Source of the DNA: JACVRW01 sp963728495
GTDB taxonomy: Bacteria; Actinomycetota; Thermoleophilia; Solirubrobacterales; Thermoleophilaceae
DNA: 64,000 bases
Direction of reading: 5' to 3'
NCBI GenBank assembly: GCA_963728495.1
Contig: CAVSKI010000011.1
Span: 744,001-808,000, forward strand
Positions 34,047 through 46,541 of this stretch are shown here, piece by piece; position 1 is the first letter of the stretch, and each line of letters starts with the position of its first letter. The translations under genes and the position numbers were made by a program. A model generated the notes under the pieces. That model saw nothing but the letters and a program-made list of their open reading frames with translations, was not told where the DNA came from and searched no databases.

Positions 34047-35345
34047 CTAGGCGGGCACGCGCTCGGGGGCCACGCGCTCGATGCGCGCACCCAACGCCCG
34101 CAGGCGCTCGTCGATCCGCTCGTAGCCGCGGTCGATCTGGCGGATGTTGCCGATCTCCGACCTGCCCTCCGCGCACAGAGCCGCGATGAGCATGGCCATG
34201 CCCGCCCGGATGTCCGGGCTCTCCACGCGCTCACCGTGAAGCCGGCTCGGGCCGCTGACGACCGCGCGGTGCGGGTCGCAGACGATCACCCGAGCGCCCA
34301 TGGTCACAAGCTTGTCCACGAAGAACAGGCGGTTCTCGAACATCTTCTCGTGAATGAGCACGAGGCCCTCGGCCTGGGTGGCCATGGCCAACGCGATGGA
34401 GGTCAGGTCCGCCGGGAAGGCCGGCCAGGGGCCGTCCTCGATCTTCGATACGGCGTCACCCTCGTCCGACCGTATGCGCAGCACCTGACCCGAAGGAACG
34501 ACCACATCCTGCCCGTCGTACTCGATGACACAGCCCAGCCGCTCGAAGGCCAGCTTCGTCATCCGCAGGTCGTCCCGAACGCAGCCTCGAATACGCAGCT
34601 CGCCGCCCGTGCAGGCCGCGAGCGCGATGAAGGAGCCGATCTCGATGTGGTCGGGCCCGATGGTGTAGTCGGCGCCGCCCAGCTCCTCCTGGCCGTGAAT
34701 GATCATCAGGTTCGAGCCGATGCCCTCGATGCGCGCCCCCATCTGCATGAGCAGCCGCGCCAGATCCTGCACATGCGGCTCAGAGGCGGCGTTGTGAATC
34801 ACGGTTGAGCCCGGAGTCAGCGCCGCGGCCATCAGCGCGTTCTCGGTGGCCATCACCGACGGCTCGTCCATGAAGAAGTCGCATGCGTGCAGGCCGTCCG
34901 GGGCGCGAAGCTCGAACTGGCCGTTGGAGCGCACCTCGGCGCCCAGTGCGCGGAAGGCGTCCAGGTGGGGATCCAGCCGGCGCCGGCCGATCACGTCGCC
35001 GCCGGGAGGTGGCATGTCCGCCCGGCCGAAGCGCGCCAGCAGCGGGCCGGCAAGGAGGAAGGACGCCCGGATGCGCTCCGCCCAGGCCTCGTCGACCTCG
35101 GTGCTGGCCACGCCGTCGCAGCACACGGCCACCACGTTCTCTTCGCGCCACTCGGCACTGGCTCCCAGGCGCACCAGCAGCTCGACCATCGCCTCCACGT
35201 CGCGGATGCGCGGGATGTTGCGCAGCACCACCTCATCGCGAGCGAGCAGCGTGGCTGCAAGCGCGGGCAGCGCGGCATTCTTGTTGCCGGCGGGGACCAC
35301 CGTGCCGGAGAGTGGAGTCCCGCCCTCGATGATGAACTTCTCCAT
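34047..35345 (-). CDS. murA: UDP-N-acetylglucosamine 1-carboxyvinyltransferase with Asp at the catalytic Cys position
   Basis: First committed step of peptidoglycan precursor synthesis (enolpyruvyl transfer to UDP-GlcNAc). 432 residues from ATG 35345: MEKFIIEGGTPLSGTVVPAG, GNKNAALPALAA, RLDPHLDAFRALGAE. The active loop reads PPPGGDVIGRR, with Asp where most enzymes have the Cys attacked by fosfomycin. This change is known in mycobacteria and chlamydiae and gives natural fosfomycin resistance. The frame extends upstream over the HD gene, but without similarity. Ends 12 bases before hisZ begins. Confidence 0.95.
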   Translation of the reverse strand: MEKFIIEGGTPLSGTVVPAGNKNAALPALAATLLARDEVVLRNIPRIRDVEAMVELLVRLGASAEWREENVVAVCCDGVASTEVDEAWAERIRASFLLAGPLLARFGRADMPPPGGDVIGRRRLDPHLDAFRALGAEVRSNGQFELRAPDGLHACDFFMDEPSVMATENALMAAALTPGSTVIHNAASEPHVQDLARLLMQMGARIEGIGSNLMIIHGQEELGGADYTIGPDHIEIGSFIALAACTGGELRIRGCVRDDLRMTKLAFERLGCVIEYDGQDVVVPSGQVLRIRSDEGDAVSKIEDGPWPAFPADLTSIALAMATQAEGLVLIHEKMFENRLFFVDKLVTMGARVIVCDPHRAVVSGPSRLHGERVESPDIRAGMAMLIAALCAEGRSEIGNIRQIDRGYERIDERLRALGARIERVAPERVPA

Positions 35346-35444
35346 GCGCGGGTCCGTCCGGTTAGCGGGATCGAAGGGCGAAGCAAGGGTATCGAAGGCC
35401 ATTCGCTCCCATCTTCGGTTCGCCGCCTGGATACCCTGCCGGCC

Positions 35445-36011
35445 ATGACGCCCACCCGCGAAGAGGCCTGGCAGCTGGTGGAGGAATGGGTCCAGAGCGA
35501 GTCGCTGCGCAAGCACCTGCTCGGGGTGGAAACGGGCATGGTGGCCTACGCCCAGCACTGGGGAGAGGACGAAGAGCTGTACGCCGTCACCGGCCTCCTG
35601 CACGACCTCGACTACGAGCGCTATCCCGATCTCGGCACCGGCCATCCGCGCAAGGCACTCGAGCTCTTCGAGGAGAAGGGATACCCGCAGGAGCTGATCG
35701 ACGCCGTGGCCGGCCACGCCACCTTCCTGGGCGTGCCGCGCGAGACGATGATGGCCAAGACGCTCTACGCGGTCGATGAGCTCTCGGGCTTCATCTCCGC
35801 ATGCGCTCTGGTACGGCCCACCGGCATCGAGGGCATGACCCCCAAGTCGGTCAAGAAGAAGCTCAAGCAACCGAGCTTTGCCGCCGGCGTCAACCGCGAG
35901 GAGGTCCGTGAGGGCGCCGAGGAGCTGGGCGTGGACTTCGACGAGCACCTCGCGTTCCTGATCGCGGCGATGGAAGACCGGGCCCAGGAACTGGGGCTAG
36001 CAGCTCCCTGA
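35445..36011 (+). CDS. HD-domain hydrolase-like protein
   Basis: 188 residues from ATG 35445. HD-superfamily signature: first His in LRKHLLGVETGM, HD pair in GLLHDLDYERYPD, later His in GHPRKALEL and AVAGHATF, and the Asp in YAVDELSGF. Probably a cytoplasmic metal-dependent phosphohydrolase of unknown substrate. The C-terminal half (SVKKKLKQPSFAAGVNREEV) is conserved in YqeK-like and related proteins. It is divergent from murA; a 99-base gap holds both promoters. The 3' end overlaps the phosphoesterase gene by 15 bases. Confidence 0.88.
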   Translation: MTPTREEAWQLVEEWVQSESLRKHLLGVETGMVAYAQHWGEDEELYAVTGLLHDLDYERYPDLGTGHPRKALELFEEKGYPQELIDAVAGHATFLGVPRETMMAKTLYAVDELSGFISACALVRPTGIEGMTPKSVKKKLKQPSFAAGVNREEVREGAEELGVDFDEHLAFLIAAMEDRAQELGLAAP

Positions 36012-37232
36012 GGCGGCGTCGCTTCCCACTCCGCCTTCGGAGACGAAGCGAGAGCTCCACGCGGCTGGCCCCAGCGTCAGCTCCAAGACCCCAAAGGCGT
36101 CCGTGCGCAGAGTGGTCGTGAGGGCAGTGCCGGTGTCTGTGTGCAGGCTGCGCCCCCCGGTTCCCACCACGAACTGCGTGATTCCGTCGATCTGGAAGCG
36201 CTCGTAGTTGTGCGAGTGGCCGGTGAGAATCAGCTCGGCTCCGTGGTCACGCAAGGCGTCGACCAGCGGCTCGGTCTCGGGATGTGGTTGGTGCGCGCCG
36301 CCGAACCCCGAGCTCAGGCGTGGGTGATGCCAGTAGGCGAGCACGCAGCGCCCGGCCGGTAGCGCCTGCAGCACCGCGCGCAGCCACGTCTCCTGTTGGC
36401 TTCCAACCGCGCAGGAGACGGGCCAACAGTCGTCCGGAAGGCCGGGGTTGCCCGTGCGCGTATAGCCCAGAGCGCCCGAGTTGAGGGCGATTAGCGTCCA
36501 GCTCGGGAGGTCCCAGCGGTAGTAGCCCTTGGTCGGATCTCCGGCCGCGGCTCCGAAGTAGGCGTAGTAGCCGGGCGCGCTGTCGCGCTCGGGATCGCCC
36601 TCGTATTCGTGGTTGCCGGGCACTGGGTGGGTGATGGCCGCGAAGCGACCCCAGCTCGGTCTGAACACCGCTTGGAAGTTGGCCAGCTCGCCGAACTGGT
36701 ACTGCGCGTCCCCCAGCACGGCGACGGCGTCGGGCGCCAGGCTCCCGACCAGCTCGGCCGTGCGAGCGTGCCGGCACTCGCTAGCGCTCTCGAGCAGCTC
36801 GGGACGGCAGGCGATGTCGCCTGCGGCGACGAGGGTTGACGGCGGCGGTGCAGTGGGCGGCGCCGGCGCGGGTAACGGGGCCGGCGCGGGCAGGTTCGGC
36901 TCCGCGGGAGCGAGAATGCGAAAGAAGCGGCGAAACAGCAGCCGGCTGCCCGTCCGCAGCGTCAGCCGGTAGCGCCCGGCCCGCCGCGCGGGGACCCGGA
37001 AACGAAGCCGCACCCGGCCGCGGCGACCGGCGATGGAGCGGTTTAGGATGCGCCCGCCCAGGGCGAGGCGGACGCGCGTTCCCGCGGGAAGCCCGCGGAC
37101 CACGACCACCACCCGCTCACCGGGCAGCGCTGTCCGATCGGTCAGACTCATCCGCGGCCGGGCTTCCGCGACGGTCATCGGGCAGTAAACCAGGGCTGCC
37201 ATCAGCACCGCCATGCCCGCCCAGCGCCTCAC
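35997..37232 (-). CDS. Exported metallophosphoesterase (purple-acid-phosphatase-like)
   Basis: 411 residues. Signal peptide at the start (MAVLMAALVYCPMTVAEA). A beta-rich domain, about residues 30-110, is followed by a Pro/Ala linker, then a calcineurin-type phosphoesterase: AAGDIACRP, VAVLGDAQYQFG, VPGNHEYEGDPE, LAYWHHPRLSS and LTGHSHNYERFQ provide the metal ligands. It would act outside the cell membrane on phosphate esters. Convergent with the HD gene (15-base overlap); 27 bases from the zinc-ribbon protein. Confidence 0.9.
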   Translation of the reverse strand: MRRWAGMAVLMAALVYCPMTVAEARPRMSLTDRTALPGERVVVVVRGLPAGTRVRLALGGRILNRSIAGRRGRVRLRFRVPARRAGRYRLTLRTGSRLLFRRFFRILAPAEPNLPAPAPLPAPAPPTAPPPSTLVAAGDIACRPELLESASECRHARTAELVGSLAPDAVAVLGDAQYQFGELANFQAVFRPSWGRFAAITHPVPGNHEYEGDPERDSAPGYYAYFGAAAGDPTKGYYRWDLPSWTLIALNSGALGYTRTGNPGLPDDCWPVSCAVGSQQETWLRAVLQALPAGRCVLAYWHHPRLSSGFGGAHQPHPETEPLVDALRDHGAELILTGHSHNYERFQIDGITQFVVGTGGRSLHTDTGTALTTTLRTDAFGVLELTLGPAAWSSRFVSEGGVGSDAASGSC

Positions 37233-37259
37233 ATGAGTAAGGATCGCAGTGCGGGCGGC

Positions 37260-37601
37260 TCAGCGCCAGCGTCCGCCTGACTTGGCCCACTCGGCCATGT
37301 GGTCGGCCGAGCAGAAGCCATCCGGGATGCGGTGCTCGCCGCGGTGGCGCACGAGCACCAGGTGGACGTCCGCGAGTGCGGCGCCGCAGTGGGCGCAGGC
37401 CTCGAGCTCATCGGTCAGCCCTCGAGGCTCATCGATCTCGCCCGCTTCCCAGCGGGCGCCCTGGATGGACCAGGGCACGATGTGCTCGAGGCGACAGAAG
37501 GCGGCGCGGCGAGCACCGGGGATCGCCTGGGCGCGCCAGCCGTCGCCGGGTTCGATGCCGGCGCCGCACCAGGAGCAGCTCAGGGTAGATTCCGCGCCCA
37601 T
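37260..37601 (-). CDS. Small Cys-rich (zinc-ribbon-like) protein
   Basis: 113 residues with spaced pairs of cysteines: LSCSWCGAG, FCRLEH, CAHCGAAL, and GFCSADHMAEW. The CxxC/CxxH arrangement suggests one or two structural zinc sites. No family recognised. Its ATG (37599-37601) overlaps the ATG of the plus-strand dehydrogenase (37600-37602) inside CCATGG, so the two genes start back to back. Confidence 0.7.
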   Translation of the reverse strand: MGAESTLSCSWCGAGIEPGDGWRAQAIPGARRAAFCRLEHIVPWSIQGARWEAGEIDEPRGLTDELEACAHCGAALADVHLVLVRHRGEHRIPDGFCSADHMAEWAKSGGRWR

Positions 37602-38772
37602 GGCGGATGATTATCGCTCCGGCGCGGGCCAGCCCGCGCCCTCCCGCAAGACGCGAATTATCGTCCTCGAGGGCGACGAGACAGGCCAGGAGCTGCTCGA
37701 GCAGTCCCTGCGGGTCCTCGATCCGTCGATCATCAGGCTCGACCTCGAGCTCGAGCACTACGACCTGTCGCTGGAAAACCGCCGCAAAACGGGCAACGAG
37801 GTCGTCGAGGCCGCCGCCCAGGCCATGAAGGGCGCGCGCTTCGGGCTGAAGGCGGCCACGGTCACGCCAGAGGGCAAGGACGACGTGGGAAGCCCCAACC
37901 GCATCCTGCGCGAGGCGATCGACGGCAAGGTCATCATCCGCACCGGCCGGCGCATCCCGGGCGTGACTCCGGTGGCCGGTGTCCACTATCCGATCGCCGT
38001 GGTGCGGATGGCGGTGGGCGACGCCTACGGCGCGAAGGAGTGGCGCGAGACCGGCGACGATGGCGAGGAGATCGCCTATCGCACCGAGCGCGTTTCGCGC
38101 AGCGTCTGCCGCGCCGTCGCGGAGTTCTCCTTCCGCACCGCGCAGCGCCTACACGGACGGGTCTACGGGGGGCCGAAATGGACGGTCAGCCCCGTGTACG
38201 AGGGGATGCTCAAGGAGGAGATGGACGAAGCCTCCGGGCGCCATCCCGAGGTCCCCTACTCCCCCGTGCTGATCGACGCGACCTACGCCGGTCTCATCAC
38301 GGGGGCCGCCGACGCCCCGCTGGTGATCCCGGCGCTCAACCGCGACGGCGACTGCCTGTCCGACCTGGTGATGCCGATGTACGGCTCGATCGCCGGTGCC
38401 GAGTCGGTGCTGCTGGCCTTCGCCGGCGACGACGAGTACGAGCCGCGCGCGGTGATGGCCGAGGCCCCCCACGGCACGGCGCCCGCGCTCTTGGGGAAGG
38501 ACATCGCCAACCCGATGGCCATGATCCTGGCCACGGCCGCCTTGCTGCACTACGCGGAGGAACTCGGCCACGAGGGCGCCGACACGGCGTCGCGGGCGAT
38601 CTACGAGTCGGTGCTGGAGGCCACCGGCGCCGGGGTGCGAACGCCCGACCTCGGCGGGCATGCCGCCTCCAGCGAGTTCACGAGCGAGGTCATTTCGCGC
38701 GTGCGCACGAAGATGGATATCTGGGCTTCGCTTGTAGCGCGTCAGAGGTGGTGGCGCTCGCGCCGCTTGTGA
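37600..38772 (+). CDS. Isocitrate dehydrogenase-type enzyme (isocitrate/isopropylmalate family)
   Basis: 390 residues from ATG 37600. Begins RIIVLEGDETGQELLE; then AATVTPEGKDDVGSPNRILR, similar to the KCATITPD...SPNGTIR region of eukaryote-type NADP isocitrate dehydrogenases. Metal ligands are in NRDGDCLSDL; EAPHGTAPALLGKDIANPMAMIL matches the family cofactor region. Likely oxidises isocitrate to 2-oxoglutarate, but homoisocitrate or isopropylmalate cannot be ruled out; a separate leuB is at 60342. The C-terminus is oddly extended by about 12 Arg/Trp-rich residues after IWASL, overlapping the converging DUF389 gene by 31 bases. Confidence 0.88.
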   Translation: MADDYRSGAGQPAPSRKTRIIVLEGDETGQELLEQSLRVLDPSIIRLDLELEHYDLSLENRRKTGNEVVEAAAQAMKGARFGLKAATVTPEGKDDVGSPNRILREAIDGKVIIRTGRRIPGVTPVAGVHYPIAVVRMAVGDAYGAKEWRETGDDGEEIAYRTERVSRSVCRAVAEFSFRTAQRLHGRVYGGPKWTVSPVYEGMLKEEMDEASGRHPEVPYSPVLIDATYAGLITGAADAPLVIPALNRDGDCLSDLVMPMYGSIAGAESVLLAFAGDDEYEPRAVMAEAPHGTAPALLGKDIANPMAMILATAALLHYAEELGHEGADTASRAIYESVLEATGAGVRTPDLGGHAASSEFTSEVISRVRTKMDIWASLVARQRWWRSRRL

Positions 38773-39749
38773 GTGCTCTCGCCGATCGGCAGGCCGGCGG
38801 CTGAGCGCGCCGGGTCCGACAGGTGCTTACGTCGTCGCGCAACGTAGTAGCGCCGTTGCACGTACAGAGTGATCACCCCGGCGAGCACGATCGAGGCGAG
38901 GTTGATGGCGAGTTGTGCGGTGGCACCGCGAGCCTCGTCCCAGTCTCCATAGGTCGCCGCGACCGCGATGTTGGAGGCCGCCGGGATCGTGGTGACCGAG
39001 ACCAGCACGCCGATCAGCGCGCCGGACTTGGCGCTGGTCAAGGAGATCATGCCGGCCACCCCGGCCACGAAGGCGACGAAGAACGAGAAGAAGTCGGGGC
39101 GGGAGATGAAGCCGGTCAGCGTGTGGTTCTCGGCTGTGTAGGTCTCGGGTCCGAGGCCGGATTCCTTGAAGATCACGACCGTTGCGAGCGTAAGCAGCAC
39201 GCCGACCGGAAACCCGACGGCGAGGGCGATCAGCGAGCGGCGCACCAGTGCCCTCTGGCGATGTACGAGAGCCACGGACAGGCCCGCCAGCGGACCGAAT
39301 TCGGGGCCCACCACCATCGCGCCTACGATCAGGATCGGCTGGTCGTACAGGATCCCCACCGCCGCGATCTGCATCGCGATGACCATGAAGGCGACGAAGC
39401 CGAAGGACAGCTCGGTGTCCTCGCTCGTGCGCTGCTGGACCTCCTCCCACACGACCGCGTCCGAGGGAAGGCCGTGCGCCGCCTTCTCAGCGGCCACTGC
39501 GGCGTCCGAGATGGCCGTATCGACATGCTCGACGGCGATGGAGCCGACCTTCGGGATGTCGAGCTCCTTGAGGTCGCTGATGATCACGCTTGCCTCCTCG
39601 CGAGTGATGTCGCACAGGAGAACGTCGCCCTTGGGCTTGTGGGAAGCGCCGTGGAGATGGACCACGTTGATCACCGCCGGCGAGGCGCACAGCAGCTCGA
39701 GCGCGTGGTGGGCAACGTCCTCGGGCGCGACGATGCGCAGGTGGATCAC
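38742..39749 (-). CDS. DUF389 / TIGR00341 family membrane protein
   Basis: 335 residues. The N-terminal third is a soluble ferredoxin-like region (VINVVHLHGASHKPKGDVL). The membrane half has about five to six helices with AVGILYDQPILIVGAMVVGPEFGPLAGLS, the family hallmark, and MISLTSAKSGALIGVLVSV. Function is unknown in the family. GTG 39749 overlaps the thioesterase stop by 4 bases. Confidence 0.9.
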   Translation of the reverse strand: MIHLRIVAPEDVAHHALELLCASPAVINVVHLHGASHKPKGDVLLCDITREEASVIISDLKELDIPKVGSIAVEHVDTAISDAAVAAEKAAHGLPSDAVVWEEVQQRTSEDTELSFGFVAFMVIAMQIAAVGILYDQPILIVGAMVVGPEFGPLAGLSVALVHRQRALVRRSLIALAVGFPVGVLLTLATVVIFKESGLGPETYTAENHTLTGFISRPDFFSFFVAFVAGVAGMISLTSAKSGALIGVLVSVTTIPAASNIAVAATYGDWDEARGATAQLAINLASIVLAGVITLYVQRRYYVARRRKHLSDPARSAAGLPIGESTHKRRERHHL

Positions 39750-40174
39750 GAGACGGGCGCCGCGGCCGCGAAACGGCCAAGCCCGTCGCGGACCTCCGCG
39801 GGCATCTCACGCGGCTGGAAGTCGCCGGGGTCGACGAAAACGTGACGAAGCCGTCCCTCGGCGAGCAGAGCACCGTCCTCGCAGCGCTCGACTGCGATCT
39901 CCATGGTCATCGAGCTATCACCCAGGCGGGTGATCGAAGCCACGATCTCGATCTCGTCGTCGAAGCGGGCAGAAGCGCGATATCGGATCTGTGCCTCGGC
40001 CACCAACAGATCGATGCCGAGATCGTTGATCTGGGCGAACGGGCCCACGGCCTCGCGCCAGAGCTCCGTGAGCGCGTGGTCGAAGTAGGCCAGGTAATTG
40101 GGGTAGAAGACGACGCCCTGCAGGTCGCATTCGGACCAACGCACGCGCAGGCGGTGGCGAAAGGGCTGGCCCAT
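39746..40174 (-). CDS. YbgC-type acyl-CoA thioesterase (hotdog fold)
   Basis: 142 residues from ATG 40174. The 4-hydroxybenzoyl-CoA thioesterase motif is present: RVRWSECDLQGVVFYPNYLAYFD with catalytic Asp. IDLLVAEAQIRYRASARFDDEIEI is the beta sheet of the fold. It hydrolyses acyl-CoA of unknown chain. The frame is open to 40213, but the extra 13 residues are unlikely. Co-transcribed with the DUF389 gene. Confidence 0.88.
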   Translation of the reverse strand: MGQPFRHRLRVRWSECDLQGVVFYPNYLAYFDHALTELWREAVGPFAQINDLGIDLLVAEAQIRYRASARFDDEIEIVASITRLGDSSMTMEIAVERCEDGALLAEGRLRHVFVDPGDFQPREMPAEVRDGLGRFAAAAPVS

Positions 40175-40207
40175 CAGCGCAGCGTAGCGAGGAGGGCGGC
40201 GACCGAA

Positions 40208-40402
40208 ATGCAAGAGAAGTTGCAGGAAATCGCGAGTTCCATCCGACGCCCGGCGTACCTTCCCGAACGCATGTTCCCTCAGCTCAGAGAGCGAATCGGG
40301 CCGGCGCTCGACCTCTTCGTCGAGTTCTCAACTCTCGGCGAATACCGCCTGAACGCCGATGGCGTTCTGTGCGCCGCGAGTGCCCTCACCCGCGGCTCCT
40401 GA
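40208..40402 (+). CDS. Short hypothetical protein
   Basis: 64 residues starting MQEKLQEIASSIRRPAY and containing FPQLRERIGPALDLFVEFSTLGEYRLN in three-part chunks. Its composition and helical pattern look like a real small soluble protein. GGAGG lies at 40191-40195, 12 bases from the ATG, slightly far. It is divergent from the thioesterase. No family recognised; it could be a chance frame. Confidence 0.4.
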   Translation: MQEKLQEIASSIRRPAYLPERMFPQLRERIGPALDLFVEFSTLGEYRLNADGVLCAASALTRGS

Positions 40403-40438
40403 GTGCGAACCGCAGATGGGAGGCGCCGGCGCCACCCG

Positions 40439-40473
40439 GCCCGAAGCAGCCGGCTCGGCCGGCTGCGCAGGGT
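40439..40473. repeat. Dispersed palindromic repeat, intergenic copy
   Basis: Same element as at 59319-59364 and 2761-2795: GCCCGAA, then the inverted repeat GCAGCCGGC-TCG-GCCGGCTGC, then GCAGGGT. It lies in the 281-base gap 40403-40683 between the small plus-strand gene and the minus-strand membrane protein. The rest of the gap is very GC-rich, with further inverted runs such as GCCGGCAGTATGCCGGC, and shows no supported gene. Confidence 0.75.
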
Positions 40474-40683
40474 CCGGAACCGCCGCGCGCGCTGCGGTCC
40501 GCCGCATTGTCGCGGGCGGAGCGGCCGGCAGTATGCCGGCTGCCACCCCCGCGGCCCGGCGGCCGTCGTCGGGAGCACCTCCGGCCTCCAAGCCGCGCCG
40601 GCCAGCCTGTGAGGGCAAGCCGGTGGCGGTGCCGGAGCAGCTCTGCCTGGCCGTGTGACCCGCGCGCTCCAGGGCACGGGCCC

Positions 40684-41106
40684 CTACTCCACGCGCTCGG
40701 CCACCCAGCGGTCGCCCTCCCGGACAATCACGACCCGGCATTCGCCATCCGCACCGACCGCCACGAACTGGGCCTGGTCCTCCTCTACGCCCGGCCGGTC
40801 GTCCACCAGCACGAGGTGAAGATCGGTGAAGTTCCAATCTCCACGGGCCTCGGCGATCGCCGTCCGGGCTGCCTCTTCCATCGCATCGCGATGCCAGCCA
40901 CGATCGCTGGCCCGTGCCTGCTCGAGGGCCGCGTCGGCGTTCGCCACGTGTTCGGCGTAGGTGCCGGCCTGGCGGCGGTCACGCGCACGAGTGCCGAGCA
41001 CGCCGCCGATGAAGAACAGAACCACCAGGACGCCCAGGACGATGAGGACTATTGCGATCGTGGAGAGAGCGAAGTACACGAGCAGGGCAAGTCTAGGGAG
41101 CAGCAA
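40684..41106 (-). CDS. Single-pass membrane protein of unknown function
   Basis: 140 residues. Strong N-terminal hydrophobic segment (ALSTIAIVLIVLGVLVVLFF, about 13-36), then a soluble part with helix (YAEHVANADAALEQARASDRG) and a beta-rich end (FTDLHLVLVDDRPGVEED, RVVIVREGDRWVAERVE). It lies just past the rrn terminator. The soluble part faces the cytoplasm or the outside; topology cannot be settled. Family not recognised. Confidence 0.72.
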   Translation of the reverse strand: MLLPRLALLVYFALSTIAIVLIVLGVLVVLFFIGGVLGTRARDRRQAGTYAEHVANADAALEQARASDRGWHRDAMEEAARTAIAEARGDWNFTDLHLVLVDDRPGVEEDQAQFVAVGADGECRVVIVREGDRWVAERVE

Positions 41107-41111
41107 AAGCC

Positions 41112-41135
41112 GGGGCCGCCCCGAAGGACGGCCCC
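41112..41135 (-). terminator. rrn operon terminator
   Basis: On the minus strand, GGGGCCGTCC - UUCG - GGGCGGCCCC (one G-U pair), followed by GGCTTTTG. It lies 8 bases beyond the 5S end and ends the rrn operon before the small membrane-protein gene. Confidence 0.85.
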
Positions 41136-41143
41136 AAGATAAA

Positions 41144-41258
41144 TCGGCGGCGACCTACTCTCCCAGTCCCTTTCGGGTCAAGTACCATCGGCGCTGAGGG
41201 GCTTAACTGCTCTGTTCGGAATGGGAAGAGGTGTCTCCCCCTCGCTATCACCACCGAA
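41144..41258 (-). rRNA. rrf: 5S ribosomal RNA
   Basis: On the minus strand, TCGGTGGTGATAGCGAGGGG begins the molecule and GAGAGTAGGTCGCCGCCGA ends it, pairing as helix I. The internal CCGAACAGAGCAGTTAAG and GGTACTTGACCCGAAAGGG are typical. About 115 bases. It is the last gene of the rrn operon; end positions are good to a few bases. Confidence 0.95.
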
Positions 41259-41307
41259 AATTGGCGAGACGAGTCGAGCCGAACGCTCGCTCCCGCCCTC
41301 GCCGAAG

Positions 41308-41323
41308 CTTGAAAACTGCACAG
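41308..41323 (-). other. 23S processing stem, 3' arm
   Basis: Its minus-strand sequence CTGTGCAGTTTTCAAG is the exact complement of CTTGAAAACTGCACAG in the spacer before 23S (44442-44457). A second 9-bp block outside the mature rRNA (41336-41344 with 44416-44424, CGGAAGATC/GATCTTCCG) extends the stem. Together they form the long duplex that brackets 23S for RNase III. Confidence 0.7.
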
Positions 41324-41350
41324 CCGACCGCACGGCGGAAGATCAAAAAA

Positions 41351-46173
<4,823 letters not shown>

Positions 46174-46243
46174 GTCTGGCGTGGTATCAAATCCAGCCGG
46201 CGCGAGGGATACCCCGTGCCGACCGGCTCCACTGTCAGATCAG

Positions 46244-46277
46244 CGCCGCAGCCCAAGCCTTAGCTTGCGAGGCGGCG
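46244..46277 (-). repeat. rrn leader hairpin repeat, copy 1
   Basis: 34 bases, CGCCGC...GCGGCG outer stem with CAAGC/GCTTG inner stem. Copy 2 at 46390-46423 matches at 32 of 34 positions; a diverged relative is in the spacer at 44519-44550. Confidence 0.75.
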
Positions 46278-46389
46278 TTCAGAGAGATGTCAAGTCGTGA
46301 TGCCTCCGCGCACACTTGCGGAAGGCTGGACCTGACGGGTCTTGTTCAGGCCCTGTCCTAAAGACAGGGTCGAACCTGGGCGACCATTT

Positions 46390-46423
46390 CGCCGCAGCAC
46401 AAGCTTTAGCTTGCGAGGCGGCG
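46390..46423 (-). repeat. rrn leader hairpin repeat, copy 2
   Basis: Second copy of the 34-base hairpin, 146 bases upstream of copy 1 in transcription order. The two differences lie in the inner stem region. Confidence 0.75.
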
Positions 46424-46511
46424 TTTTTAAGGTCGCGTGCACTGCTGAGTTTTCAAAGACCGTGCGCCCTCAGGGGTGGGGTCGCCACCGGCGCCTGAAG
46501 CGCGACGGACC

Positions 46512-46541
46512 AGTGTAGCACCGGCCTCAGCCCTTACGCAA
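46512..46541 (-). promoter_or_regulatory. Likely rrn promoter over the 3' end of tyrS
   Basis: On the minus strand, TTGCGT (46541-46536) and TACACT (46517-46512) are separated by 18 bases, giving a predicted start near 46505. The -35 and most of the spacer lie inside the last codons of tyrS, whose stop is at 46527-46529. Confidence 0.5.

Larger units (their letters stand above)
46174..46505 (-). promoter_or_regulatory. rrn leader
   Basis: About 330 bases of transcribed leader. It holds a boxA-like TCTTTGAAAACTCAG (46444-46459), which is also the upstream arm of the 16S processing stem. It also has two near-identical 34-base hairpins and a 7-bp hairpin CCCTGTC/GACAGGG at 46351-46369. A TTGACATCT sits near 46285 but has no -10 at the right distance. 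Confidence 0.65.

Noticed and set aside
40369..41142. 257-residue plus-strand frame over the membrane-protein gene
   Set aside because: It covers a repeat-rich gap and then runs antisense to a gene with a clear membrane segment. No coding signal.
46340..46385. tRNA-like sequence GGGTCGAACCTGGGCGACC in the rrn leader
   Set aside because: No acceptor, D or anticodon stems can be drawn around it. The adjoining CCCTGTC/GACAGGG is a plain hairpin.
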